Origin: an uncultured Spirochaetia bacterium
GTDB lineage: Bacteria; Spirochaetota; Brachyspiria; Brachyspirales; Brachyspiraceae
NCBI GenBank assembly: GCA_947040495.1
Contig: CAMRBQ010000006.1
Span: 1 to 64,000 of the forward strand
Direction of reading: 5' to 3'
DNA: 64,000 nucleotides
This document shows, piece by piece, positions 47,993 to 56,898 of this stretch. The notes below the pieces were generated by a model. That model was not told the origin of the DNA. It saw only the letters and a program-made list of their open reading frames with translations, and did not search any database. How positions within the stretch are numbered: position 1 is the first letter of the stretch; each line of letters starts with the position of its first letter. The translations under genes were made by a program, and so were the position numbers.

Positions 47993-49111
47993 CTAATCCC
48001 ATAAAAAGCCTTTGAGTTCCTTAGACAAACTAAGCTTTCTTATCTTTCTTAAAGCTTTTTCTTGAATTTGTCTTACTCTTTCCCTTGTAATGTTTAATTG
48101 TTCCCCTGTACTTTCTAATGTCAGAGGTTTTTTTCCATTAAGACCAAATCTTAGTATTAAAATATTTCTTTCTTTTTCATTTAATTCTTTTAATGCTTCA
48201 TCAATTGTCGATTTCAAACTATCCATAAACACTTGCTTTTGTGGCGATGGATATTTTTTATCCTCGATAAAGTCAGTAATATTAGTCGGCTCTCCATTTA
48301 TATTTATACTAGACTCTATCGATATAGTGCCACTTGAAAATATTGAAATAGACTGCAAAACTTTTATACTCACACCCATATCATCTGCAATTTCTTGTGG
48401 GAATGGGTTTCTATTGAGCTTTTGCGAAAGTGCTTTTGATGATTGTATATATTTTTTTATGAGCCTTGCTATATGCATAGGATAGCGTATAACATCACGT
48501 TTATTGGCTATTGTTTTTGTGATACTTTGCTTTATCCACCAAGCACCATATGTAGAAAATTTAAACCCTCTAGTATAATCGAACCTGCAAATCGCCTCTA
48601 TAAGACCAATATTACCCTCATCAATTATATCTATAAATGGAACACCACTATTATAATAACGTTTTGCCATACTAACAACCAAACGTAAATTTGATTTCAC
48701 AAGTTTATTACGTATAATATTAATTTTATCGTCTATCCTTTTTTGAGATTCCATATCATTTTCAAAAAGAATTTTCTCATCATTATAATCTTTTAGTTTC
48801 TTCCAAAGAACAAGTTCTTCTTCTTCACTAAGGCGTTTGAGCGAACCAACCTGTCTAAGATATACGCCAACAGCACCTTCACTTTCACTTAATATTTCAT
48901 TTTTTTTTGTTTTTTTAAATGTCGTATCAATATATTTTACATTATTTATTTCTATTTCTTTTAATAGATAATCAAGTTTATCTTTTTCTATAATGTTTTT
49001 CTCTATGGCACGATCTATATCTAATGATGTAATTGAGCCTTCTTTTTTAGCACACTTTAACAAACTATCTACATCATAAATATCTTGGCCATATTTTTTC
49101 AATATATTCAT
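47993..49111 (-). CDS. RNA polymerase sigma-70 family factor (group 1/2 type)
   Basis: A 372-aa sigma factor with all regions. There is an N-terminal 1.1-like segment, 1.2 (VGVYLRQVGSLKRLSEEEE), 2.1-2.4 (NLRLVVSMAKRYYNSG, IDEGNIGLIEAICRFDYTRGFKFSTYGAWWIKQSI), 3, and 4.2 (ITRERVRQIQEKALRKIRKL). Region 2.4 reads DVIRYPMHIARL where primary sigma factors have RTIRIPVHM, so promoter -10 preference may differ. This may be a second, stationary-phase or stress sigma rather than the housekeeping RpoD. The stop is near the small ORF and fliS on the same strand. Confidence 0.85.
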   Translation of the reverse strand: MNILKKYGQDIYDVDSLLKCAKKEGSITSLDIDRAIEKNIIEKDKLDYLLKEIEINNVKYIDTTFKKTKKNEILSESEGAVGVYLRQVGSLKRLSEEEELVLWKKLKDYNDEKILFENDMESQKRIDDKINIIRNKLVKSNLRLVVSMAKRYYNSGVPFIDIIDEGNIGLIEAICRFDYTRGFKFSTYGAWWIKQSITKTIANKRDVIRYPMHIARLIKKYIQSSKALSQKLNRNPFPQEIADDMGVSIKVLQSISIFSSGTISIESSININGEPTNITDFIEDKKYPSPQKQVFMDSLKSTIDEALKELNEKERNILILRFGLNGKKPLTLESTGEQLNITRERVRQIQEKALRKIRKLSLSKELKGFLWD

Positions 49112-49237
49112 ATTAAGTTATTATATACCTAATCAATAAGTTTTCAACGATTTATTATAGATAATATAGAAAAATTATATTGCAATTAAAAACTTATAAA
49201 TATAATATATGAAAATATAATATATAGGACAACCATC

Positions 49238-50293
49238 ATGTACAATTCATTTACACCAAATTACAATAACCTATTAGATGCTTCATATAATAAAAAATCG
49301 CAATACTTATCACTATATGAACATAATATATCTGAAAACATAATGCAAAAAATAATGAATAAACAATTTAGTGAGCTTATAAATGGAGACTATAAAGATA
49401 AAAAAGAATATTTCAATAATCTATGTAAATTTTGGTATTCAATGGGCTATGATGCTATATCATATGAAGCATGTATTGTAGAATTTGTACAAGGTGGACA
49501 GGCTCTCTCTGGTATAAAAGATGGCATAATAAAAACACAAGAAGATTTTGATAAATATGATTTTAATGAAATAGAAAATAATTTTTTTAATAAATACACA
49601 GAACAATTTACTATATTTAGAGAATGCTTGCCAAAAAGCATGAAAATTATTGGGGGGCTTGGCAATGGAGTATTTGAAATCATCCAAGACTTCGTATCAT
49701 ATGAAAGATTATGTATGATGCGTGTTGATGACCCCATACTATATAAAAATTTATTTGAAAAAATTGGCGATATTATGTTCAATATTTGGAAAAGATTTCT
49801 TACCGAATTCCAAGACATAATAGGCCTCCCTAGATTTGGAGATGACCTCGGATACAAAACTTCAACTATGCTTATGCCCGATGATATAAGAAATCTTGTT
49901 ATACCACAATACAAAAGAGTTGTTGCTCTTATAAGAAGTTTTAATAAACCATTTATACTTCATAGCTGTGGCTCTATATTTGAAGTCATGGATGATATTA
50001 TTTCAAATGTAGATATAACAGCCAAGCATTCTAATGAAGACCAAATAGCACCAATAGAACGCTGGATAAATGATTATAATGATAGAATAGCTATATTTGG
50101 GGGAGTGGATATGGGTATGCTCTGTCAATTAGAAGAAAAGGAACTTAAAGAATATGTAAAAGATATACTTAGAAAAACTGAAAATGTTAAAAATGGATTT
50201 GCAATAGGCTCCGGCAATTCTATTCCAGACTATGTGCCTGTAGAAAATTATATAACTATGGTAGAAACTATACGCGAATATAGAAATTTTTAA
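49238..50293 (+). CDS. Uroporphyrinogen decarboxylase (URO-D) family protein
   Basis: A 351-aa TIM-barrel protein of the URO-D/MtaA superfamily, with GDDLGYKTSTMLMPDDIRNLVIPQYKRVV and the zinc-binding LHSCGS motif (HxC), then HSNEDQIAPIERWINDYNDRIAIFGGVDMG. The HxC motif, and the absence of a UroD-like N-terminal arginine signature, indicate a methyl- or methylthiol-transferring relative rather than haem synthesis. No corrinoid protein lies near. It is the last clearly chromosomal gene before the island. Confidence 0.82.
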   Translation: MYNSFTPNYNNLLDASYNKKSQYLSLYEHNISENIMQKIMNKQFSELINGDYKDKKEYFNNLCKFWYSMGYDAISYEACIVEFVQGGQALSGIKDGIIKTQEDFDKYDFNEIENNFFNKYTEQFTIFRECLPKSMKIIGGLGNGVFEIIQDFVSYERLCMMRVDDPILYKNLFEKIGDIMFNIWKRFLTEFQDIIGLPRFGDDLGYKTSTMLMPDDIRNLVIPQYKRVVALIRSFNKPFILHSCGSIFEVMDDIISNVDITAKHSNEDQIAPIERWINDYNDRIAIFGGVDMGMLCQLEEKELKEYVKDILRKTENVKNGFAIGSGNSIPDYVPVENYITMVETIREYRNF

Positions 50294-50746
50294 CTACTAT
50301 ATGGGCTTTACTTACATATTATAAATTAATTAATATTTTACGAGACACGAATTAGTCCTATTGCCAGATATGGTTTTCCTGAAGCATGCTGCCATGATGC
50401 AAATTTAGTATATCAGAACAAACACTCAGACGTCTATCCAAAGTCTTTTTTGAGTAGTTAAGTTAAATATAATTAACTTAACGCCCATGATAAAAACGCA
50501 AAAATACAATACTAAACATAGCTAGTATATTTAATTAGCTAAAAAAGTCAAGCATGAAAATAATGATGATGAAACTTGCTTGTAAAGAAAATGAAAATGC
50601 AAACTAGCATTGCGATAATAATTTTTCACAAGAGCGATGAACACTTGCTTAGCCATAATAAACAGTTGTAAATAAAAAATATCCTATACTCAAAAATAAA
50701 ATTCATATGTAATAATTGATGATGAAAATAATTGATGGAGTATAAA
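50294..50746. other. Gene-poor junction with probable gene debris
   Basis: This 450-base stretch marks the change from core to island. On the minus strand at 50338-50412 one frame reads WQHASGKPYLAIGLIRVS then stops. An adjacent frame upstream (to about 50470) reads TLDRRLSVCSDILNLHHGS, so a frameshifted remnant of an unknown gene is likely. Bases 50457-50482 form a perfect 10-bp inverted repeat (GTTAAGTTAA/TTAACTTAAC, 6-base loop). No tRNA gene or obvious attachment core was found. Confidence 0.4.
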
Positions 50747-51523
50747 ATGCCAAACAAAAAAAGAGAATGCATAATTATAGCGAATGGTTGCAGCCATAGC
50801 AAAAATAGTGGCGAGCAATTTCATATGGCATATTTATACCTGCTCGCTTATGTCGATTTGCAAAATCCAACTACAATAAAAAATCCTGATTTTCCTTCTA
50901 GCGATAGCGATGATTTTAATTCGCTACATTGGTATGTCGATACGGATAAAAATATAGAACAGTCGAGATTGCGATTTGCAAAGCATGGCATTTACAAAGT
51001 TACTATTGAAGAAAAAATATTTGATGGCAAATATGGACTTTATTTTATTGTCGATAATTCGGAAGCGATAGTTGAAAATAAAGTGCTCGCAGATTTTTTG
51101 AGCGACTATAACAAGCCCACGATTATTGAAGATGAGTTGTTGGGTACGCTTGTTGCAGAAAATGCAGGGGCTTCATTGAGTGGCAATATTATGTGGAATA
51201 ATATTGATCTAAATATTTCTCTCGATATAGAAGCCATCGATAAAATGAAAGAGTTGGTCGGCTCAAGTAAATCTTGGAATGAAAAATTTAGCACCGCCTT
51301 GAGCGAAGAGTTTTTTGAAAGTGCCAAACAATATTTTGAAGGTGGTCAAAAGTCGATGAGCAAAGAACAGTTTGCACAATATTTTATTCTTGAAAGATTA
51401 TACATCGATGAGCAAGGCGAGTTTTATGCGAGCTTTAATAGCAAAATATATTTGCCCGACCATAATCTCGAAGTCAACGGCAGTTTGGACGAGGGCATCA
51501 GCAACATATCACTCGAAGGCTAA
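50747..51523 (+). CDS. DUF2262-like protein
   Basis: A 258-aa cytosolic protein. The middle and C-terminal parts (DELLGTLVAENAGASLSGNIMWNNIDLNISLDIEAIDKM, then WNEKFSTALSEEFFESAKQYFE, FILERLYIDEQGEFYASF) have the strand pattern and wording of DUF2262 proteins, a family of unknown function often present in several copies in gut anaerobes. The ATG at 50747 is chosen because GGAG lies 7 bases upstream; the TTG/ATG at 50732 would include it. Its codon spelling (gcg, agc, gat) is like the prophage rather than the core. Confidence 0.6.
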   Translation: MPNKKRECIIIANGCSHSKNSGEQFHMAYLYLLAYVDLQNPTTIKNPDFPSSDSDDFNSLHWYVDTDKNIEQSRLRFAKHGIYKVTIEEKIFDGKYGLYFIVDNSEAIVENKVLADFLSDYNKPTIIEDELLGTLVAENAGASLSGNIMWNNIDLNISLDIEAIDKMKELVGSSKSWNEKFSTALSEEFFESAKQYFEGGQKSMSKEQFAQYFILERLYIDEQGEFYASFNSKIYLPDHNLEVNGSLDEGISNISLEG

Positions 51524-51564
51524 AATATTAATTTTTTAAAATATAAAAATATAATTTGCAAATT

Positions 51565-52248
51565 TTATATTTGGCTTTTACTTCGATTAATTAATTTCAA
51601 AAATTTATTATCGATAAAATAAATTAAATAGCCCATAAGTAAAAAGCAAAAAGCAAGCAATAACAAATTGAGAGAAATTTGAGCCATGCCATATTTATCA
51701 ATGTCAATAAAAAAATATGGATAGCGGCTGCCGTCAGAAAAAGGCTTGCCAAGAGCCCCCCTTATAATAGAAAAAATAAAATAAACAAGAGGGATTAAAA
51801 ACCATATAAGAGGGTCGCTTTTTTTGTAAACACCCTTTTTATCAAAAATTATAAAATCAATCATCGACATCATCGGCACAATATAATGAACAAGCATATT
51901 TGAAATATTGTAGCAACGATAAGGCTCGCTCATCGCAAAATTATTATTGCTAAGTACAAAATGATAAACCAAAAAAGTAATGCTAATACACATAGTCACC
52001 GCACCTTTAACTTTTGGAAACACACTAATAATATTTTTATAACTATTATTTTTGATATAGGCAAGCGAATAAATAATATTAATTATAAAATAAATGAACA
52101 CAAATAAATTACTAAGATATGTAAAATAAGCGAGCTCTTGAAAATGCGCCCCTCCCCTCGTAGCACCCATGCCGATGGCAAGACCTGTCGCAGCAAATAT
52201 TACGATGAAAGATTTGTATATAACAGAAAAAATAATATTGGCAATCAT
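51565..52248 (-). CDS. Pr6Pr-like six-helix membrane protein
   Basis: A 227-aa polytopic protein with about six hydrophobic helices and the pattern AYFTYLSNLFVFIYF, NMLVHYIVPMMSMIDFIIFDKKGVYKKSDPLIWFLIPLVYFIFSIIRG, and RYPYFFIDIDKYG. This matches the Pr6Pr/FAR-17a-like membrane family, whose function is unclear. It is convergent with the DUF2262-like gene; a nearly palindromic AT stretch around TTTGCAAA (51556-51563) between them may act as a two-way terminator. Its codon use suggests it belongs to the island. Confidence 0.7.
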   Translation of the reverse strand: MIANIIFSVIYKSFIVIFAATGLAIGMGATRGGAHFQELAYFTYLSNLFVFIYFIINIIYSLAYIKNNSYKNIISVFPKVKGAVTMCISITFLVYHFVLSNNNFAMSEPYRCYNISNMLVHYIVPMMSMIDFIIFDKKGVYKKSDPLIWFLIPLVYFIFSIIRGALGKPFSDGSRYPYFFIDIDKYGMAQISLNLLLLAFCFLLMGYLIYFIDNKFLKLINRSKSQI

Positions 52249-52510
52249 AGACTTTTTAAAACTCCAAAATAATTTTTAATATTTTTAATATTATTATCAA
52301 AAAACAAAACAATTTATACTACATTAATTTTATATAATTAGAAATATTTTTAAAAAAGCAACAATTTATAATAGATATTTTTTTTAAAAATAGTATTTTT
52401 TGATAAAATAATATTTATTAGGTTGAAATTAAAGATTAAGTATCTTTCTAACGACAATTAGTGAACTATATATAGTTTTTTCGGGGAAATAAAAATAAGG
52501 ACTATATATT

Positions 52511-53431
52511 ATGCAAAAGACATATAAACCCGACTATCAGGGTTTTCAAAATTACTACAAAAATATCAAGGCAGACTCTACAGTTGCCATTTATCAAAAA
52601 TGTTTGAAAAAGTTTTTTGATTATTATCGCCATAGCCCATGCCGTATCACAAAACAGGATTTGATAAAATATATAATATTTATCAAGACCAAAAATTATT
52701 CGGCAATATATTTGAAGGTAATAATTTTTGCATTGAAAGCATATTTCAAATATTTAAATAACATTGGAAGCAAAACATTTCTCAACATGAATATTTTTGA
52801 AGATTTACAATTGCCAAAAGTACAACATCATAAACAAAAAATTACGAGGTATAAAGAATTAAAAAAAATATTTAATTATATCGATGAGAATAGCCAAAAT
52901 GATTTTGTAAAGCTCCGTGACAAAACTATGCTCATGCTCTATGCAACAACGGGGGCTCGTCATAGTGAAATATCGGAACTCAAATTGGAAGATGTTGAAC
53001 TCGATTCTAATATAATTTATTTTTTAAAAACAAAAAATAATAAACCTCGTGTAACATATCTCAATGAAAAAACAAAAAAATATTTGAAACGATATTTAAC
53101 AATGAGGGCAAAACTTAAACATAGCAAGGCAAGCGATAGTCTTTTTATACCCTTTGTTTTTTACAATAACAAAAAAAATACCAAAAATAATATGGGCTAT
53201 TTGCTCTATTCCAAAATACGAAAGTTTATGCCAACATTTACTCTTCATAGTTTAAGGCGTGGTTGTGCGACCGATTTATATGATAATGGTGCGAGCATAT
53301 TGGGCATCAGTCAAATCCTTGGCCATTCAAACATTGCTATCACTGCCAAATATTATATACAGGCGGATTTCAAAAATGATATTTATAAGCATCCAAGTTG
53401 TACTTTACAAAGTCCGCCAAATGTTAGATAA
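52511..53431 (+). CDS. Tyrosine recombinase/phage integrase
   Basis: A 306-aa site-specific recombinase, XerC/D-sized. An N-terminal SAM-like core-binding domain (about 15-95) is followed by the catalytic domain with Arg150 (ATTGARHSEIS), His246 and Arg249 (HSLRRG), His272 (LGHSNI) and the nucleophile Tyr281 (AKYYIQ). It would integrate and excise the prophage or resolve its dimers. The 262-base upstream gap is AT-rich with an ACTATATATAGT palindrome near 52466. The ribosome-binding site is weak (ATAAGG). Confidence 0.9.
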   Translation: MQKTYKPDYQGFQNYYKNIKADSTVAIYQKCLKKFFDYYRHSPCRITKQDLIKYIIFIKTKNYSAIYLKVIIFALKAYFKYLNNIGSKTFLNMNIFEDLQLPKVQHHKQKITRYKELKKIFNYIDENSQNDFVKLRDKTMLMLYATTGARHSEISELKLEDVELDSNIIYFLKTKNNKPRVTYLNEKTKKYLKRYLTMRAKLKHSKASDSLFIPFVFYNNKKNTKNNMGYLLYSKIRKFMPTFTLHSLRRGCATDLYDNGASILGISQILGHSNIAITAKYYIQADFKNDIYKHPSCTLQSPPNVR

Positions 53432-53510
53432 ATAACAAGCCTTAAATATATAATTTTTTATAAAAGCAATATTATATTATAAAATCAAAATTAATATAAT
53501 ATTGTTTTTA

Positions 53511-53598
53511 TTATATTTTGTGCATAAATTTCATGAAAATTAGATTGTTTTTTTTTATATTTTGTGCATAAATTTCATGAAAATTAGATTGTTTTTTT
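53511..53598 (+). repeat. Two tandem 44-bp repeats upstream of the scaffold gene
   Basis: The unit TTATATTTTGTGCATAAATT...TTAGATTG plus a T-run occurs at 53511-53554 and again at 53555-53598, identical except for the T-run length (9 against 8). Each unit contains the palindrome TTTCATGAAA. They lie 60 bases before the head-gene promoter and may bind a phage regulator. Confidence 0.85.
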
Positions 53599-53658
53599 TA
53601 AAAAAAACTATATTCTTATCAGCCTAGTCATGAAATATTAACACGATTTTTTTCTTTT

Positions 53659-53694
53659 ATAACTATTGACTTTATACACAATAGTTATTATTAT
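53659..53694 (+). promoter_or_regulatory. Head-module promoter overlapped by a perfect inverted repeat
   Basis: ATAACTATTG (53659-53668) and CAATAGTTAT (53679-53688) are exact 10-bp inverted repeats around a 10-base centre. TTGACT (53666-53671) and TATTAT (53689-53694), 17 bases apart, form a sigma-70-like promoter whose -35 is inside the left arm. A repressor dimer bound here would block the promoter, which drives the scaffold gene at 53731. Confidence 0.6.
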
Positions 53695-53730
53695 ACTATA
53701 TATAAATACATTACATCATAAGGAGATGAT

Positions 53731-54417
53731 ATGCTTGAAATATTAAAAAACTTTTTTGATTCTGAAGTCGACAAAACATTTGAAAACTTTGAAAACTTTT
53801 GTCATGACAATAAAATTAGACTTGCCGATTTATCGAGCGGTCAATATATTAGCAAAGAAAATCTTGAAAATCAAATACTATTATTGAGAGAAGCGGGCAC
53901 TAATAATAGAAAGGCCAGTAATGAGTTGATAGAAAAAATGAATATACTAAAGCAAGATTTGAATAAAGAACAATTAGAGCAAGCTATGATTGAAATAAAT
54001 ATTGCCAAAGATAATTTCAAAAATGTGAAAGAAGATTTTGAACAAAAATATAATTTCAAATATAAAGAAAATGACCAACAATATTTAGAAGAGCAAGATG
54101 AAGTCAAAGAGCAACTTCTCAAACAAGCCATTAGTGATGCGGGCATAAATGTTAAATTTGCTAATCCATATTTGCTAATCCATAAATTATTCAATAATTT
54201 GTCCATTGATAAACATGGCAATTTACAGGGCATAGATGAGCTCATTTCTGTTTTGAAAAAGAACAAGGAAACTATGATTTCATTTTTGAAGAGCATTGAT
54301 TCTAACATGGATAATTTTGCTCTCAATATTAGTGGCATCAGTGGTGGTACGACAAAAGCTATGGAATTAAAAAGTGCTAGTGAGCAAGCCAAAAAAGACC
54401 TCCAAGGTTTTTCATAG
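53731..54417 (+). CDS. Phage capsid scaffolding protein (GP20-like)
   Basis: A 228-aa, highly charged protein with a long predicted coiled coil (about 45-130, Glu/Lys/Gln/Asn heptads) and a C-terminal region ending ASEQAKKDLQGFS. Directly preceding the major capsid gene, and rich in Glu and Lys, it fits the scaffold/minor structural GP20 class, which fills the procapsid and is removed on DNA entry. The ribosome-binding site AAGGAGATG is strong. The assignment is mainly by position and composition. Confidence 0.65.
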   Translation: MLEILKNFFDSEVDKTFENFENFCHDNKIRLADLSSGQYISKENLENQILLLREAGTNNRKASNELIEKMNILKQDLNKEQLEQAMIEINIAKDNFKNVKEDFEQKYNFKYKENDQQYLEEQDEVKEQLLKQAISDAGINVKFANPYLLIHKLFNNLSIDKHGNLQGIDELISVLKKNKETMISFLKSIDSNMDNFALNISGISGGTTKAMELKSASEQAKKDLQGFS

Positions 54418-54752
54418 GCCTGGCATACGCTTTAGTTGCGGATTTCAAAAATCATATTTTTTCTAATTACATATTTAAAAATCAATATTCATATAACAAA
54501 AAAAAATATTTCTACATTTCAAAAATCAATATAACAATACATTTTCACACTGTTATAATACACCATATAATGGAAGAAAAAAACAAATAATTCAATTATT
54601 ATAATGCTTTCAATTATGTCACAAAAGAAATCATGCAACAGCAAGTCTACAATTAAAATATCTACATCAAAATATTTTCACATTTCAAAATTTATATAAC
54701 AAATATAATAAATAAAAATTAATATCATAAGTCAAATAACAGGAGAACAATT
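54418..54752 (+). repeat. Repeat-containing gap between scaffold and capsid genes
   Basis: There is no ORF in this 335-base gap. Bases 54421-54441 (TGGCATACGCTTTAGTTGCG) are an inverted, diverged copy of the arm of the palindromic elements found later in the tail module. Four degenerate copies of ATTTCAAAAATCAATATAACA follow (near 54442, 54476, 54515 and 54681). A TATAAT at about 54554-54559 could be a -10 box. AGGAG at 54741-54745 serves the capsid gene. Confidence 0.6.
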
Positions 54753-55739
54753 ATGTCATTAACAACAAGCGAATATTCAACAGTCTTAAGAGGCGAAGGT
54801 CAAGAGGTCATGGAACGCGAACCGCTCACAGCAATGCTCGGCAATCCAACTATGATTTCTCGTGACAACGAAAGCATTGCCAATTACAAAGAAATAAAAA
54901 AATATGTGATGGACTATTCCAAAATTGGACTGCTCGATTATGATGGCGAATATCCCGAGGGCAGCCTAACGGGTCAATGGGAAACTCATATGCTAGAATA
55001 TGACAGGGCATTAAAATTTAGTTTTGACAAAATCGATTCACGTTTTGGCTCGCCATATAGCGGAGTGTCGGTGGGTTCGATTATGGGCAACATTCAAAGA
55101 AATAAAGTTATACCAGAAGTCGATGCTACAAATATCGAAAGATGTTTTAATGTTATCGAAACTACAAAATTAAAGCCATCACCAACATCTGTAAATATTT
55201 TGAGTGAAATAGAAAAAGCAATAAATGAAATATGTGAGCTTGGTCTTGATGAAAGCAACCTACAATTATTTATGAATTATGAAACAAGGCAAATGCTTAT
55301 CGAATGTATCGGCACAAAAAATGCTCAATATATTGCGGACTTAAATTTTGTTGCCCATAATGGCGTTTCATATACATTGCCTAGTATCAACGGGGTCGCA
55401 ATTCAAGTGATGCCAAAAAATAGATTCTATACTAAGATAAAAAGATTTGTAAAATCTGATTATATTAGCAACCCTCTTAACAATGGTTATGCCAAGGCAG
55501 ATGATGGCAAAGATATCGCATGGATGATAGTTCCAAAAAATTATGCGACACCTGTAAGTATATTGACTGATCTCAAAATAAAACTTGATAATGTTGAGAA
55601 TACAAAAAACAGAAATAATGAAGCTGCTTATAATATCGTTTTTGATTGTATTATAGAAAAGAATGTTCCAAAGATAGCAGATTTATTTAAGGCTGCTGTT
55701 ATGCCTCCTGCTGCTTCAAAGACTGCTAGTAAAAGTTAA
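54753..55739 (+). CDS. Phage major capsid protein
   Basis: A 328-aa protein consistent with an HK97-fold capsid subunit. It has an N-terminal arm, a spine-helix region (about 140-170), DESNLQLFMNYETRQMLIECIGTKNAQYIADLNF, and a domain with VSYTLPSINGVAIQVMPKNRF near two thirds of the length. Late segments DGKDIAWMIVPKNYATPVSIL and FDCIIEKNVPKIADLFKA match phage capsid proteins that encode an integral axial domain. It follows a scaffold-like gene, has AGGAG upstream, and is the expected size (about 36 kDa). Confidence 0.75.
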   Translation: MSLTTSEYSTVLRGEGQEVMEREPLTAMLGNPTMISRDNESIANYKEIKKYVMDYSKIGLLDYDGEYPEGSLTGQWETHMLEYDRALKFSFDKIDSRFGSPYSGVSVGSIMGNIQRNKVIPEVDATNIERCFNVIETTKLKPSPTSVNILSEIEKAINEICELGLDESNLQLFMNYETRQMLIECIGTKNAQYIADLNFVAHNGVSYTLPSINGVAIQVMPKNRFYTKIKRFVKSDYISNPLNNGYAKADDGKDIAWMIVPKNYATPVSILTDLKIKLDNVENTKNRNNEAAYNIVFDCIIEKNVPKIADLFKAAVMPPAASKTASKS

Positions 55740-55740
55740 T

Positions 55741-55840
55741 TATTAGAGAACATAGTTATTTATTAAAGAACAACATTAATTATTAAAGAACATCAATATC
55801 TATTACAAAATAACATTCATTATTAGAGAACAATAGGGGT
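55741..55840 (+). repeat. Five 20-bp tandem repeats after the capsid gene
   Basis: Bases 55741-55840 divide exactly into five 20-base units beginning TATTAGAGAACA, TATTAAAGAACA, TATTAAAGAACA, TATTACAAAATA and TATTAGAGAACA, with variable last eight bases. The fifth unit contains AGGGGT, the ribosome-binding site of the next gene. No spacers are present, so it is not a CRISPR array. The constant phase suggests protein binding along the helix or repeated RNA structures. Confidence 0.9.
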
Positions 55841-55845
55841 AAAAA

Positions 55846-56247
55846 ATGCCAGTAGATAAATCAATTGTAGAGCAAGAGCAATCACAAATTATATTAGAGT
55901 ATTGCGAGTTCAAAAATATTTATCCACAAAGTAGATTAAGCGAGGGCGAATATGCTTTGATGTATTATGAGACTTTGCTTAATTTCAAAAATTATATTGT
56001 TTATAGCAGCAAAGAAATTTTGGCTATGGGCGAAGTTTTACAAGAGTTACGTTGGATACTTGCAAAGCAGATATTCCATGTCGAAAACCATGGCATTGAA
56101 GTTGTTGGCGATGCTATTGTTTCTCAAAATGCAAATGGTATTTCGATGACTGTCAATAATAATAAAATTTATGGCAGTTATAATTGGAATGATGTTGTGC
56201 TACAATGGCTCAAGACTTCCTCTTTGCAAATAAAATTAAAAATATAA
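55846..56247 (+). CDS. Phage head-tail connector-like protein (position-based)
   Basis: A 133-aa protein. It starts with an acidic helical part, LEYCEFKNIYPQSRLSEGEYALMYYETLLNFKNYIVY. A second helical part, ILAMGEVLQELRWILAKQIF, is followed by a beta-rich end. Being right after the capsid gene and of connector size, it may be a head-completion or connector protein. No family motif is clear. Confidence 0.45.
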   Translation: MPVDKSIVEQEQSQIILEYCEFKNIYPQSRLSEGEYALMYYETLLNFKNYIVYSSKEILAMGEVLQELRWILAKQIFHVENHGIEVVGDAIVSQNANGISMTVNNNKIYGSYNWNDVVLQWLKTSSLQIKLKI

Positions 56248-56292
56248 AATATTTATAACTTATCTAATATTAAAATATGCAATAGGAAAAAA

Positions 56293-56847
56293 ATGTATAA
56301 TATACCTAACAAATTAATTTGTAATAATCATATTACATTTTTCGCAAGACATGCAAATGCAAACGAAAATGATAGCGAGTATATACAAAATTATAAAAAT
56401 ATTTTGCTGCCAACATATATTGAAAATGTGTCGCTACAAATTAAAAATAATAATAATGCTTCTATCATATCGAGAAATAGTTGTGCGAGTTTTAGTCTCT
56501 TGTTGTCGCTTGAAAATAACATCACAAAAATATATCGCAACATCGATGGCAAAAAATATTATTTACAATATATCGATTATAGCAAATATAAATCTCTCGA
56601 CTATGAGAGCCAGCAAAAATTATATTTTACAATTAGAAAAAATTATTTTTTTATTAGCCCGATGATTAGCGACTTGCCAATGCCTTTGACAGATGAAGAG
56701 TTTAATATCAATATCAAAAATAAAAATTGTTGTGAATATAAAAAATATAATATCGATGATTTCAAATATTCTTATGCGGCCAATAATAATTCTAATCATA
56801 GGCATTTATGTTTGCTAACTTGTACGGGTGTGAGCAGTAGTAATTAA
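56293..56847 (+). CDS. Phage head/tail-junction protein of unknown function
   Basis: A 184-aa protein rich in Asn, Tyr and Lys, apparently beta-rich, with no recognised motif. The start has AGGA 6 bases upstream (AATAGGAAAAAA). It lies between the connector-like and the tail-tube genes, so a stopper, minor capsid or tail-terminator role is expected from position only. Confidence 0.45.
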   Translation: MYNIPNKLICNNHITFFARHANANENDSEYIQNYKNILLPTYIENVSLQIKNNNNASIISRNSCASFSLLLSLENNITKIYRNIDGKKYYLQYIDYSKYKSLDYESQQKLYFTIRKNYFFISPMISDLPMPLTDEEFNINIKNKNCCEYKKYNIDDFKYSYAANNNSNHRHLCLLTCTGVSSSN

Positions 56848-56898
56848 TTTTATACAATTGAAAAAATGAAACGGCAAATAAGCCGAGGAGAATAAAAT

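Noticed and set aside
49238-50293. Haem-synthesis uroporphyrinogen decarboxylase (hemE)
   Set aside because: The HxC zinc motif and the missing UroD N-terminal arginine signature fit the methyltransferase-like branch, and no haem genes are near.
50457-50482. Inverted repeat as a transcription terminator or attachment core
   Set aside because: No T-run follows and no second copy of the sequence was seen near the integrase; its function stays open.
55741-55840. CRISPR array
   Set aside because: Units are contiguous 20-mers with no unique spacers and no cas genes nearby.
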